Positions 8,802 through 19,200 are shown, numbered from the stretch's first letter. The stretch: 64,000 nucleotides of DNA from Micromonospora sp. MW-13 (GCF_003434305.1 NZ_QKKX01000032.1:36418-100417), one strand, 5' to 3'. Notes: generated by a model from the sequence alone, not told the origin. Translations and numbers: made by a program.

Positions 8802-11800
8802 GCCGGGCCACCCGGTCGACGAGCGCCCCGAAGTCGTCCAGGGCGACGAACTCGGCCAGGGTCAGGTCGCTGCCGTAGCGCTGCCGCAGCCCGGCGACCA
8901 GCCGCAGGGCGCGCAGCGAGTCCCCGCCGGCCGCGACGAACCCGGTGTCGTCGGAGCGCGGCGCCACCCCGACGACCTCCCGCCACAGCCCGGCGACCCG
9001 GGCGGACCAGCGGGACCGGGCGTCGGTGGGCAGCGCCCCGGCCGACCCGACCGGCGGCAGCGGCGCGGTCGGGTCCGCGGCCAGCAGCCGGGTGAACGTC
9101 CCGGCGAGCCGGTCGGCCCAGTCGTCGTCGAAGCGCCGGCCGTCGTACTGGAGGGTGAGGGCGAGCCGGCCGGTGTCCGGGGCCACCTCGACGTCGACGG
9201 CGAGGCTGAACGCGACGTCGACGGTGATCCCCCGGCTGGCCACGATCCGGGGGCCGGCGGCGTCGGCGGCGGCGTGGAAGTGGGTGTAGTTGAAGAAGCT
9301 GTCGAAGCGGGGGCCGGTGCCGCCGGCCCGGACGATCTCGGCGAGCGGGAACCGGTGGTGCCCCATCAGGGACCGCTCGACGTGCCACGCGTCGCCGGCC
9401 AGCTCGGCCAGCGGCCGGTCGCGCAGGGTCGCGGTGACCGGCAGGGTGTTGAGGAACAGCCCGAGGGTGGCGTCGCTGCCCTCGCCCTCGGGCCGGCCGC
9501 CGACCACCAGGCCGGAGACCACCTCGTCCCGGCCGGTCGTCTCGCCGAGCGCCCGCAGGTGCACCGCCAGCAGGTACGCCTTCACCGGCACCCCGGCCGC
9601 GCGGGCGGCCCCGGTGACCCGGTCGGTGACGGCCGCCTCCAGCGGCACCCGCCGGGTGACGGTGATCCGAGGGGCCGGGCCGCCGAGCAGCAGCGGCGGT
9701 GCCGACCCGGCGCCGTCCAGCCAGTACCGGCGGGCGGCCGGGTCGGCGAGGGCGGCCCGCTCGGCGGCCACGTAGGCGCGGAACGGCAACGCCGCCGGGG
9801 CCGGCGCGGACCGGCCGGCGCGGCGACGCTCGTGGTCGGCCAGCAGGGCGCGGACGAACGCCTCCAGGCTCCAGCCGTCGAGGACGGCGTGGTGCTCGGC
9901 GACGACCAGGGTGAACCCGTCGGCGCCCTCGTCGAGGGCGTACAGCCGGACCAGCGGCGGGCGGGCCACGTCGAACGGGCGGGTCCGCTCGGCCTCGACC
10001 AGGGCGTCGATTCGGGCCCGCCGGGTCTCCTCGTCGGCCCCGGCCAGGTCGTGCACCGGCACCTCGACCGGCACGTCGGCGTGCACCAGTTGCAGCGGCT
10101 CGGCGTACCCGCCGGGGGCGAAGCCGGTGCGCAGCACCGGGTGCGCGGCCACCAGGGCGGCGAACGCGGCCCGCAGCGCGTCGGCGTCGAGCGGCGCGTC
10201 GACCCGGTGCGCGGTGACGTTGTGGTACGTCGCCGGGTCGCCGGTCAGCTCGCAGTGGTAGAGCATGCCCTGTTGCAGCGCCGTCATCGGGTACGCGTCG
10301 ACCACCCCGGCCGGCAGCCGGTCCCGGTCGGCGGCGGCCAGCAGCGCGAACGCGCCGGTGTCGGGCTGCTCCCGGGCGGGCTGGCCGGCGGCGTCGGCCG
10401 CCCCGGCGTCCGGGTCGGCGAGGCTGATCTCGCCGTGCGTGACCAACTCCCGGATCGACTGGTGGACGAAGATGTCCCGCAGCCGGAACGACAGGCCCCG
10501 CCGGTTGGCCGCGACCTGCATCTGGATGCTGCGGATCGAGTCGCCGCCGAGGGCGAAGAAGCTCTCGGTCACCCCGACCGTCGGCACGCCGAGCACCTCC
10601 CGCCACGCCTCGACGAGGATCTCCTCGGCCCGGTTGGCGGGGGCCACCTGCGGGCCGGTGGGCCGGCGGCCCGGCTCGGGGGCCGGTAGGGCTGCCCGGT
10701 CGAGCTTGCCGTTGCCGGTCAGCGGCAGCGCGTCGAGGACCACCACGGCGGCCGGGACCAGGTGCGCCGGCAGCCGGTCGGCCAGCCACCCGGCGAGCCG
10801 GTCCGCCAGCGGCTCGCCGCCGGCCGGTTCGGGGGCGGTGACCACCGGGCGGGGGTCGTCGGCGTACTCGGGACGCACGGCGTGCAGGGTGTACCGGTCG
10901 GTGCCGACGAGCAGGTCGTCCTGGCGGGTGACCACGTCGAAGCCGCGCTCCTCGAAGAAGGCGATCAGCTCGTCGAGGCGGCCCTCGGTGGCGGTGCCGA
11001 CGCCGTCGTGCACCTCCATCGCGACCTGGGCGACCAGCGGCCAGTGCCGCTCGTGCAGGCCGGCGAGCACGTCCGCCTCGGCCCGCTGCACGTCGATCTT
11101 CAGCAGGTCGATGCGCTCGGGGGCCACCTCGTCGATCACGTCGGACAGCGGCCGGACGTCCACCGTCAGCGTGTCCCCGGCGAACCGCTCCTGGAGCAGC
11201 TCGTCGACCCGGTCGAGCAGGGCGTCCCGGTCGGCCTCGCCCCGGTCCCGCTCGTTGGTCAGGAACCGCTTGATGACGGCCCGCTCGGCGTCCGGGTCGG
11301 CGTACTCGGCGTGGCCGGACATCATGGCGTAGCCCGGGTAGTAGGTGAAGCTCACCTGCCCGGGGCCGGCGGCGAGCCCGTACGGGTGCACGCTGGCCGG
11401 GACGCCGAAGGCGGCCACGTTGCGGCGCAGCGCGTCGGCCACCGACGGCACCGGCTCGAACGCGTGGATGGTGGCGTCCGGGCAGACGGCGTGCACGAAC
11501 AGGGAGAACATGCCGATGTTCGCGCCGACGTCGAAGACCGTGGCGCCGTGGCGCAGCACCACCCCGTCGCGCAGGTACACCTGCTGGACGAAGATCTCGT
11601 CGTACAGGTAGCGGGTCTCGTGCGGGTTGATCCCGACGACCCGGTCCACGTCGACCGTCGCGCCCGCGTCGGCCGGGGTGACGTAGCCGACCAGCCGGGC
11701 GCCGTGCCCGTCGTCGTCGCGGGCCACCACGGCGGCGTCGGCGACCCCGGGGTGCCGGCGCAGTGCGGCGGCGACCTCCCCCGGTTCGATCCGGAAACCG

Positions 11801-14133
11801 TTGACCTTGACCTGGTCGTCGAGCCGGCCCAGGTACGCCAGCCGCCCGTCGGCGTCGAAGCGCACCCGGTCGCCGGTGCGGTAGACCCGCTCGGCGCGAC
11901 CCGACGGCAGGGGCACCGTGCCGAACCGGCGGGTGGTGGCCTCCGGGTCGCCGAGGTAGCCGTCGGCGAGCTGGGGGCCGGTGAGGCACAGCTCGCCGGC
12001 CACCCCGGGCGGCACCGGGCGGAGCTGCCCGTCGAGCACCCACGCCCCCACCCCGGGCAGCGGCCGGCCGATGGTCGGCGCGACGCCGGTGGTGATCTCG
12101 GCGGCGGTGGCGTCCACGGTGCACTCGGTCGGGCCGTACAGGTTGACCGCGCGCACCCCGGGCAGCCCGGCGAGGGCGTCCCACAGGTCGGGTGCGATCG
12201 CCTCGCCGCCGAGCAGCAGCAGCCCCGGCAGCCGGGTCCGGCCGGTGGCCACCCCGTCGGCGGCGAGCAGGATGCGAAGCTGCGACGGGGTCAGGTCGAG
12301 CACGTCGACCCGGTTCTCCGCGAGCACGGCGGCCAGCTCGGCGCCGTCGCGGCGGGCCTCCTCCGGCACCAGGTACAGGGTTCGGCCGTGGCCGAGCTGG
12401 ACGAGCTGCTTGATCGAGGCGTCGAAGGTCAGCGGGGCGTTCACCGCGACCCGCGCCCCGGCCGGGGTGCCGGCGTGCACGGTGCGTTCCAGGGCGTGCG
12501 CCAGGTGGGCGGCGGCGCCGTGCGAGACCTGCACCGGGCGCGGGGCCCCGGTGGAGCCGGAGGTGAAGATGACGTACGCGGGGTCGGCCGGCCGGGGGGC
12601 GGGCACGGCGGCGGTGGCGGCGGTGGCCGCCAGCTCGGCGACGCCCACGGCCGGCACGTCCCCGACGGCCCGGTCGCCGAGCACGAGGCCGGCGTCGACC
12701 GCGCGGACCAGGCCGGCGAGCCGCCGCGCCGGGGCGGCCGGGTCCAGCGGCACGTACACCGCGCCGGCCCGCAGCACGCCGAGGAACGCGACCACGGTGT
12801 CCCGGGACCGGGTGGCCAGCACGCCGACCCGCCGGCCGCCGTGCAGGCCGCGCTCGACCAGGCCGGCGGCGACCCCGGCGGACAGTTCGCGCAGCTCCCC
12901 GAAGGTGTACGCCCCGTCGGCGGCGACCACCGCCTCGGCGTCCGGGTCGGCGGCGGCGAGCCCGTCGTCGAGCAGCTCGGCGAGGGTGCGGGTGGGCGCG
13001 TCGGACGCGCTGCCGGCGGCCTCGACCAGCCAGCCCGCCTCGGCCGCGCCGAGCAGGGCCAGCGGGGCGCCGTCGGTCAGCGCCCCGGGCAGCGTGCCGA
13101 GGACGGCGAGCAGCCCGTCGCGCAGCGCCCGGCCGCCGGTCACCCGCAGGGTCACCGCGTCCGGGCCGCACACGGCGGTCAGGTGCGGGCCGGCGGGCGG
13201 CGGTGGGACGGCGACGTCCACGGCGGTGGCGCCGAGGCCGGCCAGGGTCGACGGGTCAACGGCCGGCACGGCGGCGAAGCAGGCCACCGCGTCGGAGTCG
13301 ACGCCGATCGGCTCCAGCAGGTGGAACGTCTCCTCGGCCGGGCGCTCCGCGCCGCGTACCTCGTCGAGGAGCTGCTTGGGCGCGGCCGGCAGGGGCAGGC
13401 CGAGCCGGACCGGCGCGTAGCCGCCCAGCGGCCCGACCACGGCGGCGGTCCCGTCGGCGTGCCGGCCGTCGGTCCACCGGGCGAGCACCAGCTCGGCGTC
13501 GTCGGCCCCGGCGGGCGGCTCGGCCCGGCGGGACAGGGTCAGCGCCCACGCGGCGAGCAGCAGGCTGGGCACCCCCACCCCGGCGGCCTCGGCGGCGGCG
13601 GCCAGCGGGGCGAGCGGCACATCCGTCTCCGTCGGCCCGTCGTCGGCGTCGCCGTGCGGGGCGACCAGCCGGGCGGCCGGCGCGGCGGGCGGCGCCGAGG
13701 GCTGCGCCTCCTGGCGTTCGCCGAGCTGCCACTCGGAGACGTCGAGGAACTGCAACCCGTCCGGGTCGTCGGCGCGGGGCTGCCCGGCGTACGCGGCGGC
13801 CAGGTCGGCCAGCACCAGCCGCAGGCTCGCCGGGTCGGCGAGCAGCGGGGTGGCTGCCAGCTCAAGGGTGTCGTCGGTGAGGGTCACCGACAGCTCGCCG
13901 GCCGCGCCGACGGTGACCGACCGGGCGTCGTCGACGTCCTGCAACGGCACCCGCAGGCCGGGGTGGTGCACCAGGGTCAGCCGCAGCGCCTCGTGCCGGG
14001 CGACCACCGCGTCCACGGCGGCCTGTAGGCGCGCGGCGTCCAGCGGCCGGTCCAGGCGGACCCGGGCCCGGACCAGCTCCCGCGCGCCGGTGTAGGCGAG
14101 CCGCTGGACCGGGGAGAGTCGGTAACCGTTCAC
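8794..14133 (-). CDS. NRPS, C*-A[FkbM methyltransferase]-T-C-T (glutamate-type)
   Basis: A 1779-residue protein. The GTG start overlaps the hydroxylase stop (GTGA); the longer open frame upstream is a shadow of the hydroxylase gene. Order: condensation-like domain without HHxxxDG (1-~450); A domain (A3 FTSGSTGAPRP near 518, A5 NLYGPTECTVD, A8 GRLDDQVKVNGFRIE near 774); an FkbM-family SAM methyltransferase (~825-1095, DVGANIGMF near 866, LLKIDVQ) inserted between A8 and A9; A9-A10 (GNGKLD ~1136); carrier (GGDSIRSIQ ~1197); an active condensation domain (HHAVLDG ~1417); and a second carrier (GGDSLRAL ~1737). The pocket reads D-A-K-D-L-G-L-V-D, close to known Glu codes. The last C-T unit has no A domain and needs loading in trans. 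Confidence 0.93.
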   Translation of the reverse strand: MNGYRLSPVQRLAYTGARELVRARVRLDRPLDAARLQAAVDAVVARHEALRLTLVHHPGLRVPLQDVDDARSVTVGAAGELSVTLTDDTLELAATPLLADPASLRLVLADLAAAYAGQPRADDPDGLQFLDVSEWQLGERQEAQPSAPPAAPAARLVAPHGDADDGPTETDVPLAPLAAAAEAAGVGVPSLLLAAWALTLSRRAEPPAGADDAELVLARWTDGRHADGTAAVVGPLGGYAPVRLGLPLPAAPKQLLDEVRGAERPAEETFHLLEPIGVDSDAVACFAAVPAVDPSTLAGLGATAVDVAVPPPPAGPHLTAVCGPDAVTLRVTGGRALRDGLLAVLGTLPGALTDGAPLALLGAAEAGWLVEAAGSASDAPTRTLAELLDDGLAAADPDAEAVVAADGAYTFGELRELSAGVAAGLVERGLHGGRRVGVLATRSRDTVVAFLGVLRAGAVYVPLDPAAPARRLAGLVRAVDAGLVLGDRAVGDVPAVGVAELAATAATAAVPAPRPADPAYVIFTSGSTGAPRPVQVSHGAAAHLAHALERTVHAGTPAGARVAVNAPLTFDASIKQLVQLGHGRTLYLVPEEARRDGAELAAVLAENRVDVLDLTPSQLRILLAADGVATGRTRLPGLLLLGGEAIAPDLWDALAGLPGVRAVNLYGPTECTVDATAAEITTGVAPTIGRPLPGVGAWVLDGQLRPVPPGVAGELCLTGPQLADGYLGDPEATTRRFGTVPLPSGRAERVYRTGDRVRFDADGRLAYLGRLDDQVKVNGFRIEPGEVAAALRRHPGVADAAVVARDDDGHGARLVGYVTPADAGATVDVDRVVGINPHETRYLYDEIFVQQVYLRDGVVLRHGATVFDVGANIGMFSLFVHAVCPDATIHAFEPVPSVADALRRNVAAFGVPASVHPYGLAAGPGQVSFTYYPGYAMMSGHAEYADPDAERAVIKRFLTNERDRGEADRDALLDRVDELLQERFAGDTLTVDVRPLSDVIDEVAPERIDLLKIDVQRAEADVLAGLHERHWPLVAQVAMEVHDGVGTATEGRLDELIAFFEERGFDVVTRQDDLLVGTDRYTLHAVRPEYADDPRPVVTAPEPAGGEPLADRLAGWLADRLPAHLVPAAVVVLDALPLTGNGKLDRAALPAPEPGRRPTGPQVAPANRAEEILVEAWREVLGVPTVGVTESFFALGGDSIRSIQMQVAANRRGLSFRLRDIFVHQSIRELVTHGEISLADPDAGAADAAGQPAREQPDTGAFALLAAADRDRLPAGVVDAYPMTALQQGMLYHCELTGDPATYHNVTAHRVDAPLDADALRAAFAALVAAHPVLRTGFAPGGYAEPLQLVHADVPVEVPVHDLAGADEETRRARIDALVEAERTRPFDVARPPLVRLYALDEGADGFTLVVAEHHAVLDGWSLEAFVRALLADHERRRAGRSAPAPAALPFRAYVAAERAALADPAARRYWLDGAGSAPPLLLGGPAPRITVTRRVPLEAAVTDRVTGAARAAGVPVKAYLLAVHLRALGETTGRDEVVSGLVVGGRPEGEGSDATLGLFLNTLPVTATLRDRPLAELAGDAWHVERSLMGHHRFPLAEIVRAGGTGPRFDSFFNYTHFHAAADAAGPRIVASRGITVDVAFSLAVDVEVAPDTGRLALTLQYDGRRFDDDWADRLAGTFTRLLAADPTAPLPPVGSAGALPTDARSRWSARVAGLWREVVGVAPRSDDTGFVAAGGDSLRALRLVAGLRQRYGSDLTLAEFVALDDFGALVDRVARHG

Positions 14134-15149
14134 ACCACGCTCCGGTTGACGTAGAGGTCGGACATGGCGACCAGGATCTGCCGGTCGCCGGAGAAGGGCT
14201 CCCGGCCGTGGGTGGCGAGGAAGTTGTCCACCACCAGGACGTCGCCGCGCTGCCACGGGACGGAGACGGCGTGCTCGCGGTACAGGTCGCGGATGCCGGC
14301 GACCACCTCGTCGTCGATCGGGCTGCCGTCGCCGTGGTACGCGTTGCGGGGCAGCCCCTCCGGGCCGTACTCGCGCAGCAGGGCGGCGGCGACCTCGGCC
14401 GGCAGGTTCGAGGAGTGGAACAGGTGGGCGTGGTTGAACCACACCGTCTCGCCGGTGCGCGGGTGGGTGGCGGTGGCCTGCCGGCGGGCTCGGGTGCGCA
14501 GCCCGTCGTCGCCGAGCCAGGTGAACTCGGTCGCCGACGCGGCGCAGTACGCCTCGACCTCGGCCCGGTCGGTGGTCTGGAACGCCTCCTGCCAGGGCAG
14601 GTCCAGGTGCGGGCCGTAGTTGCGCACGTAGCACAGGCCGTCGCGGCCGAACCGCTCGCGCACCTGCGCCGGGATCCGGGGGGTCACCACCCGCTCGCTG
14701 GCCAGCGGGGTGGCCCCGCCGTCACCGGTGGCCGGCTGGGCACACCAGAAGTACAGGTGGGTGGGCCAGTTGTGCGAGTACGACATCTCGTGGTGCAGCG
14801 GGATCCACTGCTCGGCGTTGAACTCGGTGGAGGTGAACACCCGGTCGGCGACCTCGTGGCGGGGGGCGGCCCGCTCCAGGTAGCCGAGCAGGTCCGGGGT
14901 GACGGCGCGGGCGGCGCGGCTGAAGTCGTCGGCGGTGCCCACCTCGAAGCCACGGAAGAAGACCGCGCCGTACGAGTCGAGGTCGCGCAGCAGCTCGTCG
15001 CGGCGACCGGCGAGCCAGCCGGCGAGGTCGAGGTCCGGAACGGTGGCCTCGACCAGCAGCACGAACGTGTCGTCGACCAGCACCCGGCGGGTGACCGGCG
15101 CGGTGGCTGCGGAGGTCGCGCCGCGGCGGCGCGGTCCCGGCCCACTCAC
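14130..15149 (-). CDS. TauD-family Fe(II)/2-oxoglutarate hydroxylase (AsnO/SyrP-like), copy 2
   Basis: A 339-residue protein. The GTG start overlaps the stop of the paralogous hydroxylase (GTGA). The iron-binding facial triad is visible as HHE (His-x-Glu in PLHHEMSYSHNWP) and a distal His in TGETVWFNHAHLFH; a 2-oxoglutarate-binding Arg lies in the HGREPF...R region. Relatives such as AsnO and SyrP hydroxylate the beta carbon of amino acids, free or tethered to a carrier. It lies between two NRPS genes in a coupled operon, so it probably hydroxylates a building block such as the Glu-type residue. The substrate is inferred. It is clearly paralogous to the next gene but not a recent duplicate. 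Confidence 0.92.
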   Translation of the reverse strand: MSGPGPRRRGATSAATAPVTRRVLVDDTFVLLVEATVPDLDLAGWLAGRRDELLRDLDSYGAVFFRGFEVGTADDFSRAARAVTPDLLGYLERAAPRHEVADRVFTSTEFNAEQWIPLHHEMSYSHNWPTHLYFWCAQPATGDGGATPLASERVVTPRIPAQVRERFGRDGLCYVRNYGPHLDLPWQEAFQTTDRAEVEAYCAASATEFTWLGDDGLRTRARRQATATHPRTGETVWFNHAHLFHSSNLPAEVAAALLREYGPEGLPRNAYHGDGSPIDDEVVAGIRDLYREHAVSVPWQRGDVLVVDNFLATHGREPFSGDRQILVAMSDLYVNRSVV

Positions 15150-16249
15150 GACCGGTCCCCGGTCGGCGCCGCGCCCGCCGGGACGGACGCTGCCCCGGGG
15201 GCGGACGTGGCCCCGGGGGCCGACGCGGCCTCGGGGGCGGCGAACGGGTCGGACATCGCGGTGAGGATCCGCCGGGGCGGCGTGAACGGCTCCCGGCCGT
15301 GCGCGGCGAGCATGTTCTCCACCAGCAGCACGTCCCCGCGCCGCCACGGGAACGACCGGGTCTCCGCCGCGTAGGCGGCGCGCAGCTCGGCGAGCACGTC
15401 GTCGCCGATCGGGGTGCCGTCGCCGTACGCGGTCTGGTACGGCAGGTCCTCCTCGGCCAGCGCCCGGCGCAGCCCGGCGCTGACCTCCTCGGGCAGCGAG
15501 GTGACGTGGAAGAACAACGCGTGGTTGAACCAGGTGCGCTCCCCGGTGACCGGGTGCTCGCGCACCGCCGGGCGGACCTGCCGGGTGCGTAGCTGCTCGT
15601 CGCCGACCCACCGCACCTCGATCGCCGACCGGGCGCAGTACGCCTCGACCTCGGCGCGGCTGTCGGTCTGGAACGCGGTCTGCCAGGACAGGCTGATCCC
15701 GGGCAGGTAGTTGCGCTGGTAGCTGACCCCGCCCCGGCGCTCGAACTCGGCGACGGTGGCCGGGCGCAGCCGGGCCAGCACCCGCCGGCTGTCCGCCAGC
15801 GGGGTGCGCCCGCCCGCGGCCGGCTCGGTCTCGCAGAAGAACACGATCCGCAGCGGCCAGTTCAGCGTGTACGACTGCTCGTTGTGCAGCACGATCGGCT
15901 GGTCGGCGGGGTGCTCGGTGGAGGTGTAGACGCCCTCGGTCACCTCGCTGCGCGGCGAGGAGCGTTCGCCGTAGCTGAGCACGTCGCCGGAGAGGGCGGC
16001 CATCGCGGCGCGGAAGTCGGCGGCGTCGGCCACGGCGAAGCCCCGCAACAGCACGGCGGCGTGCCGGCGGGCCAGCTCGTCGACGGTGGCCCGGTTGTCG
16101 GCCAGCCAGGTCGCCAGGTCCAGGTCGGGCAGGTTGGCCTGGACGAGGACCGGCAGCGGGCCGCCGGGCCAGTCGGGACGCACGTCGACCAGGGCTCGTT
16201 CCCGGTTGCGGCGCGGGATCACCGGCGCCGACCGGAGCTGCTCAGTCAT
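15146..16249 (-). CDS. TauD-family Fe(II)/2-oxoglutarate hydroxylase (AsnO/SyrP-like), copy 1
   Basis: A 367-residue protein whose ATG overlaps the upstream NRPS stop (ATGA). It has the metal ligands His-x-Glu in LHNEQSYTLNWP and a distal His in TGERTWFNHALFFH, followed by RRGDVLLVENMLAAHGREPF as in AsnO-like dioxygenases. The C-terminal ~30 residues are an Ala/Pro/Gly-rich APGA-type tail absent from copy 2. Two consecutive dioxygenases imply two different hydroxylations, or successive oxidation of one residue. Cofactor requirement (Fe2+, 2-oxoglutarate, O2) follows from the family; the substrate is not known. Confidence 0.92.
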   Translation of the reverse strand: MTEQLRSAPVIPRRNRERALVDVRPDWPGGPLPVLVQANLPDLDLATWLADNRATVDELARRHAAVLLRGFAVADAADFRAAMAALSGDVLSYGERSSPRSEVTEGVYTSTEHPADQPIVLHNEQSYTLNWPLRIVFFCETEPAAGGRTPLADSRRVLARLRPATVAEFERRGGVSYQRNYLPGISLSWQTAFQTDSRAEVEAYCARSAIEVRWVGDEQLRTRQVRPAVREHPVTGERTWFNHALFFHVTSLPEEVSAGLRRALAEEDLPYQTAYGDGTPIGDDVLAELRAAYAAETRSFPWRRGDVLLVENMLAAHGREPFTPPRRILTAMSDPFAAPEAASAPGATSAPGAASVPAGAAPTGDRS

Positions 16250-19200
16250 CTCTCGTTCCCCCAGGGGTCGTCGACACACTCGGCGAGGCGGCGCTGCGGG
16301 TCGGTGGCCGCCCGGCGCAGCACCTCGGTGAAGCGGCGGTGCCACGCGGTGACGCGCCCGCCGTCGAACAGGTCGGTGCGGTAGGTCCAGAGCGCTTCCA
16401 GGCCGCCCCGCCGCTCGTCCAGCCAGAGGGTCAGGTCCAGCCGGGCGGCGTCCGGCGCGAGTTCCACGCCGGCGAAGTCCAGCCCCCAGGATCCGGTCCA
16501 GGTCGCCGCCGGGGCGTTCTGCACGCCGAAGGCGACCTGGACGAGGGGGTTGCGGCGCGGGTGGCGGGCCGGGCGCAGCCGTTCCACCACGGCGTCGAAC
16601 GGCACGTCCTGGCGGGCGGCGGCGGCCAGGGCGGCGTCGCGGGCCTCGGCGAGCAGGTCGGCGAAGGACCGGCCCGGCGCGGGGCGCAGCCGCAACGGCA
16701 TGGTGTTGACGAAGCAGCCGATGCTCTCCTCGGCCGGCACGCTGGTCCGGCCGGCGAAGGCGGTGCCGACGAGCAGGTCGGTGCGCCCGGTCCCCACGCC
16801 GAGCAGGGTGGCGAAGGCGGCCAGGCCGACCATGTAGAGGCTGGCCCGGTGCGCCCGGGCGAGCCGCCGGACGGCGTCGGCGGTGGCGGGGTCGACCGGG
16901 ACGCGCAGGCTGGCGCCGTCGGGCCGGTCCAGGGCCCCCGCGCCCCGCCCTGCGGTCGGCTGCCCGGCGTCGGGGGTGGCCGGGCCGGCCGCGAGGGCGA
17001 GCAGGGTGGGCGCGCCGCGCAGCCCGGCGACGACCTCGTCGAGGGCCCGGCGGCCGGCCGGACCGGCCAGCCAGTCCCGCTGGGCCAGCGCGAAGCCGGC
17101 CGGGCCGGGCGCGGGGTGGGCCGGCCACGGGGGCCGGGGCCGGGTGACCCGCACGGCCGCCTCGCGCTCGCTGTCGTAGCAGCGGCCGAGGTCACGGACC
17201 AGGACGCTGAACGACCAGTCGTCGCAGACGATGTGGTGGGCGACCAGCAGCAGCGCGAAGCGCCGCCGCCCGTCGCCGACCAGGTGGGCGCGCAGCAGCG
17301 GCCCGGCGGCCAGGTCCATCGGGATGCGGGCGCTGGTCGCGGCGATCCGGGCGACCCGCTCGGCCAGCGGCATGCCCGGCTGGGGCACCTCGATGACCAG
17401 CTCCACCTGCGGGTCGTCGTGCACCCGCTGGACCGGGCCGGCGGCGGAGCCGGGGAAGACGGTACGCAGCGCGGGGTGCCGGGCGACCACCCGGCGCAGG
17501 GCCCGGGCCAGCGCCGCCCGGTCGACGGGCCCGCGCAGCTCGACCACGTAGGACACCAGGTACGAGGTGTCGGTGGGGTCGAGCTGGTGCAGGAACCACA
17601 GCCGGCGCTGCGCCGCCGACAGCGGGGCGTCCGTGTCCCCCGTCGGCCCGGCGGCCGGCCCGTCCCCGGCGGCGGCGGCCGATCCGGCGGCGGCCCGGCC
17701 GGCGGCTGTGGTGGGGCCGGTCGCCGGTCCGTCCCCCGCCGGCCGGGCCCTCGTGGACACCGGCCGCTCCCCCGCGTCGGCGGGGCGGCGGGAGGCCGGC
17801 GGCCGGGCCGCGAGATGGGCGGCGAGGGCGGCCACCGTGGGGTGGTCGAAGAGCGCGGCCGGCGGCACCGGCACGCCGGTGACGGCGGTGAGCCGGGCCG
17901 CGCACCGCACCGCCAGCAGGGAGTCGCCGCCCAGGTCGAAGAAGTCGGCGGCCGACCCGGTGACCGGCACGCCGAGCACGTCGCGCCACACGGCGGCCAC
18001 CTCGCCGGTCCGGGCACCGGCGGGATCGCGGCCGGGAGAGGGCGGGGCCACGTCGGGATCGGCCCAGGCCGGCGCGGGCAGCGCCGCCCGGTCGGTCTTG
18101 CCGCTCGGCGTGGTGGGCATCCGGTCCAGCCAGACCACCGCGGTCGGCACCATGGGGGCGGGCAGCCGCTCGCGCAGCCGGGCCGGCACGTCGTCGCGGC
18201 GCCGGCCGACCAGGTAGCCGACCAGCACCGGGTCGCCGCTCGGCCCGGTGCGCACCGCGGCGGCGGCCTCGCGTACGCCGGGCAGGGCGGCGAGGGCCGC
18301 GCCGACCTCGCCCAGCTCGATCCGGTGCCCGCGCAGCTTCACCTGGTCGTCGAGGCGGCCGAGGAACTCCAGTTGCCCGTCGGGGCGCAGCCGCACCCGG
18401 TCCCCGGTGCGGTACATCCGGTCGCCCGGGCGGAACGGGTCGTCGAGGAAGCGGGCCGCGGTCTCCTCGGGGCGGCCGAGGTAGCCCCGGGCCAGGCCGG
18501 CGCCGGCCAGGTACAACTCGCCGGGGGCGCCGGACGGCACGGGCACGCCGCCGGCGTCGAGCACGTACGTCCGGGTGTGCGGCAGCGGCCGGCCGATCGG
18601 CGGCGCTGTCCCGTCGGCGGTGATCTCCGCCCAGGTCGAGTAGGTGGTGTCCTCGGACGGGCCGTACAGGTTGAGCAGCCGGCGTACCCCGGGGCGGGCC
18701 AGGACCCGGGCGGCGAGGGCGGCGGTCAGCGGCTCGCCGGCCAGGCAGACGGTGCGCACGCCGGCCGGCAGGGCGTCGGCGGCGAGCAGTTCGCTCATCG
18801 CCGACGGGACGGTGTTGACCAGGGTGACCGGCAGCCGGGCGGCGTCCGGCGCGGCGAGCGCGAGGACGGTGTCGACCAGCACGACCCGCCCGCCCCAGCA
18901 GAGCGGCCCGAAGATCTCGAAGATCGACAGGTCGAAGCAGACGCTGGTGGCGGCGAGCATGCCGCCGAGTTCCTCGTCGGCGAAGGCGGACCGGGCCCAG
19001 TGCATGAGCACCGACGCGGAGCGGTGCTCGACGGCCACGCCCTTGGGGCGGCCGGTGGAGCCGGAGGTGTAGATCACGTAGGCCAGGTCGGACGGGTCGG
19101 CCGCGGCGTCGGGGCGGCCGGCGGGCTGGTCGGCGAGGTCGATGGCGTCCAGCGGCAGCGCCGCGTCGCCGAACCGGTCGGCGAGGCCGGAGCGGGTGAG

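Noticed and set aside
10762..14028. Plus-strand open frame of 1088 codons
   Set aside because: Shadow of the FkbM-containing NRPS gene; no domain, low-complexity composition.
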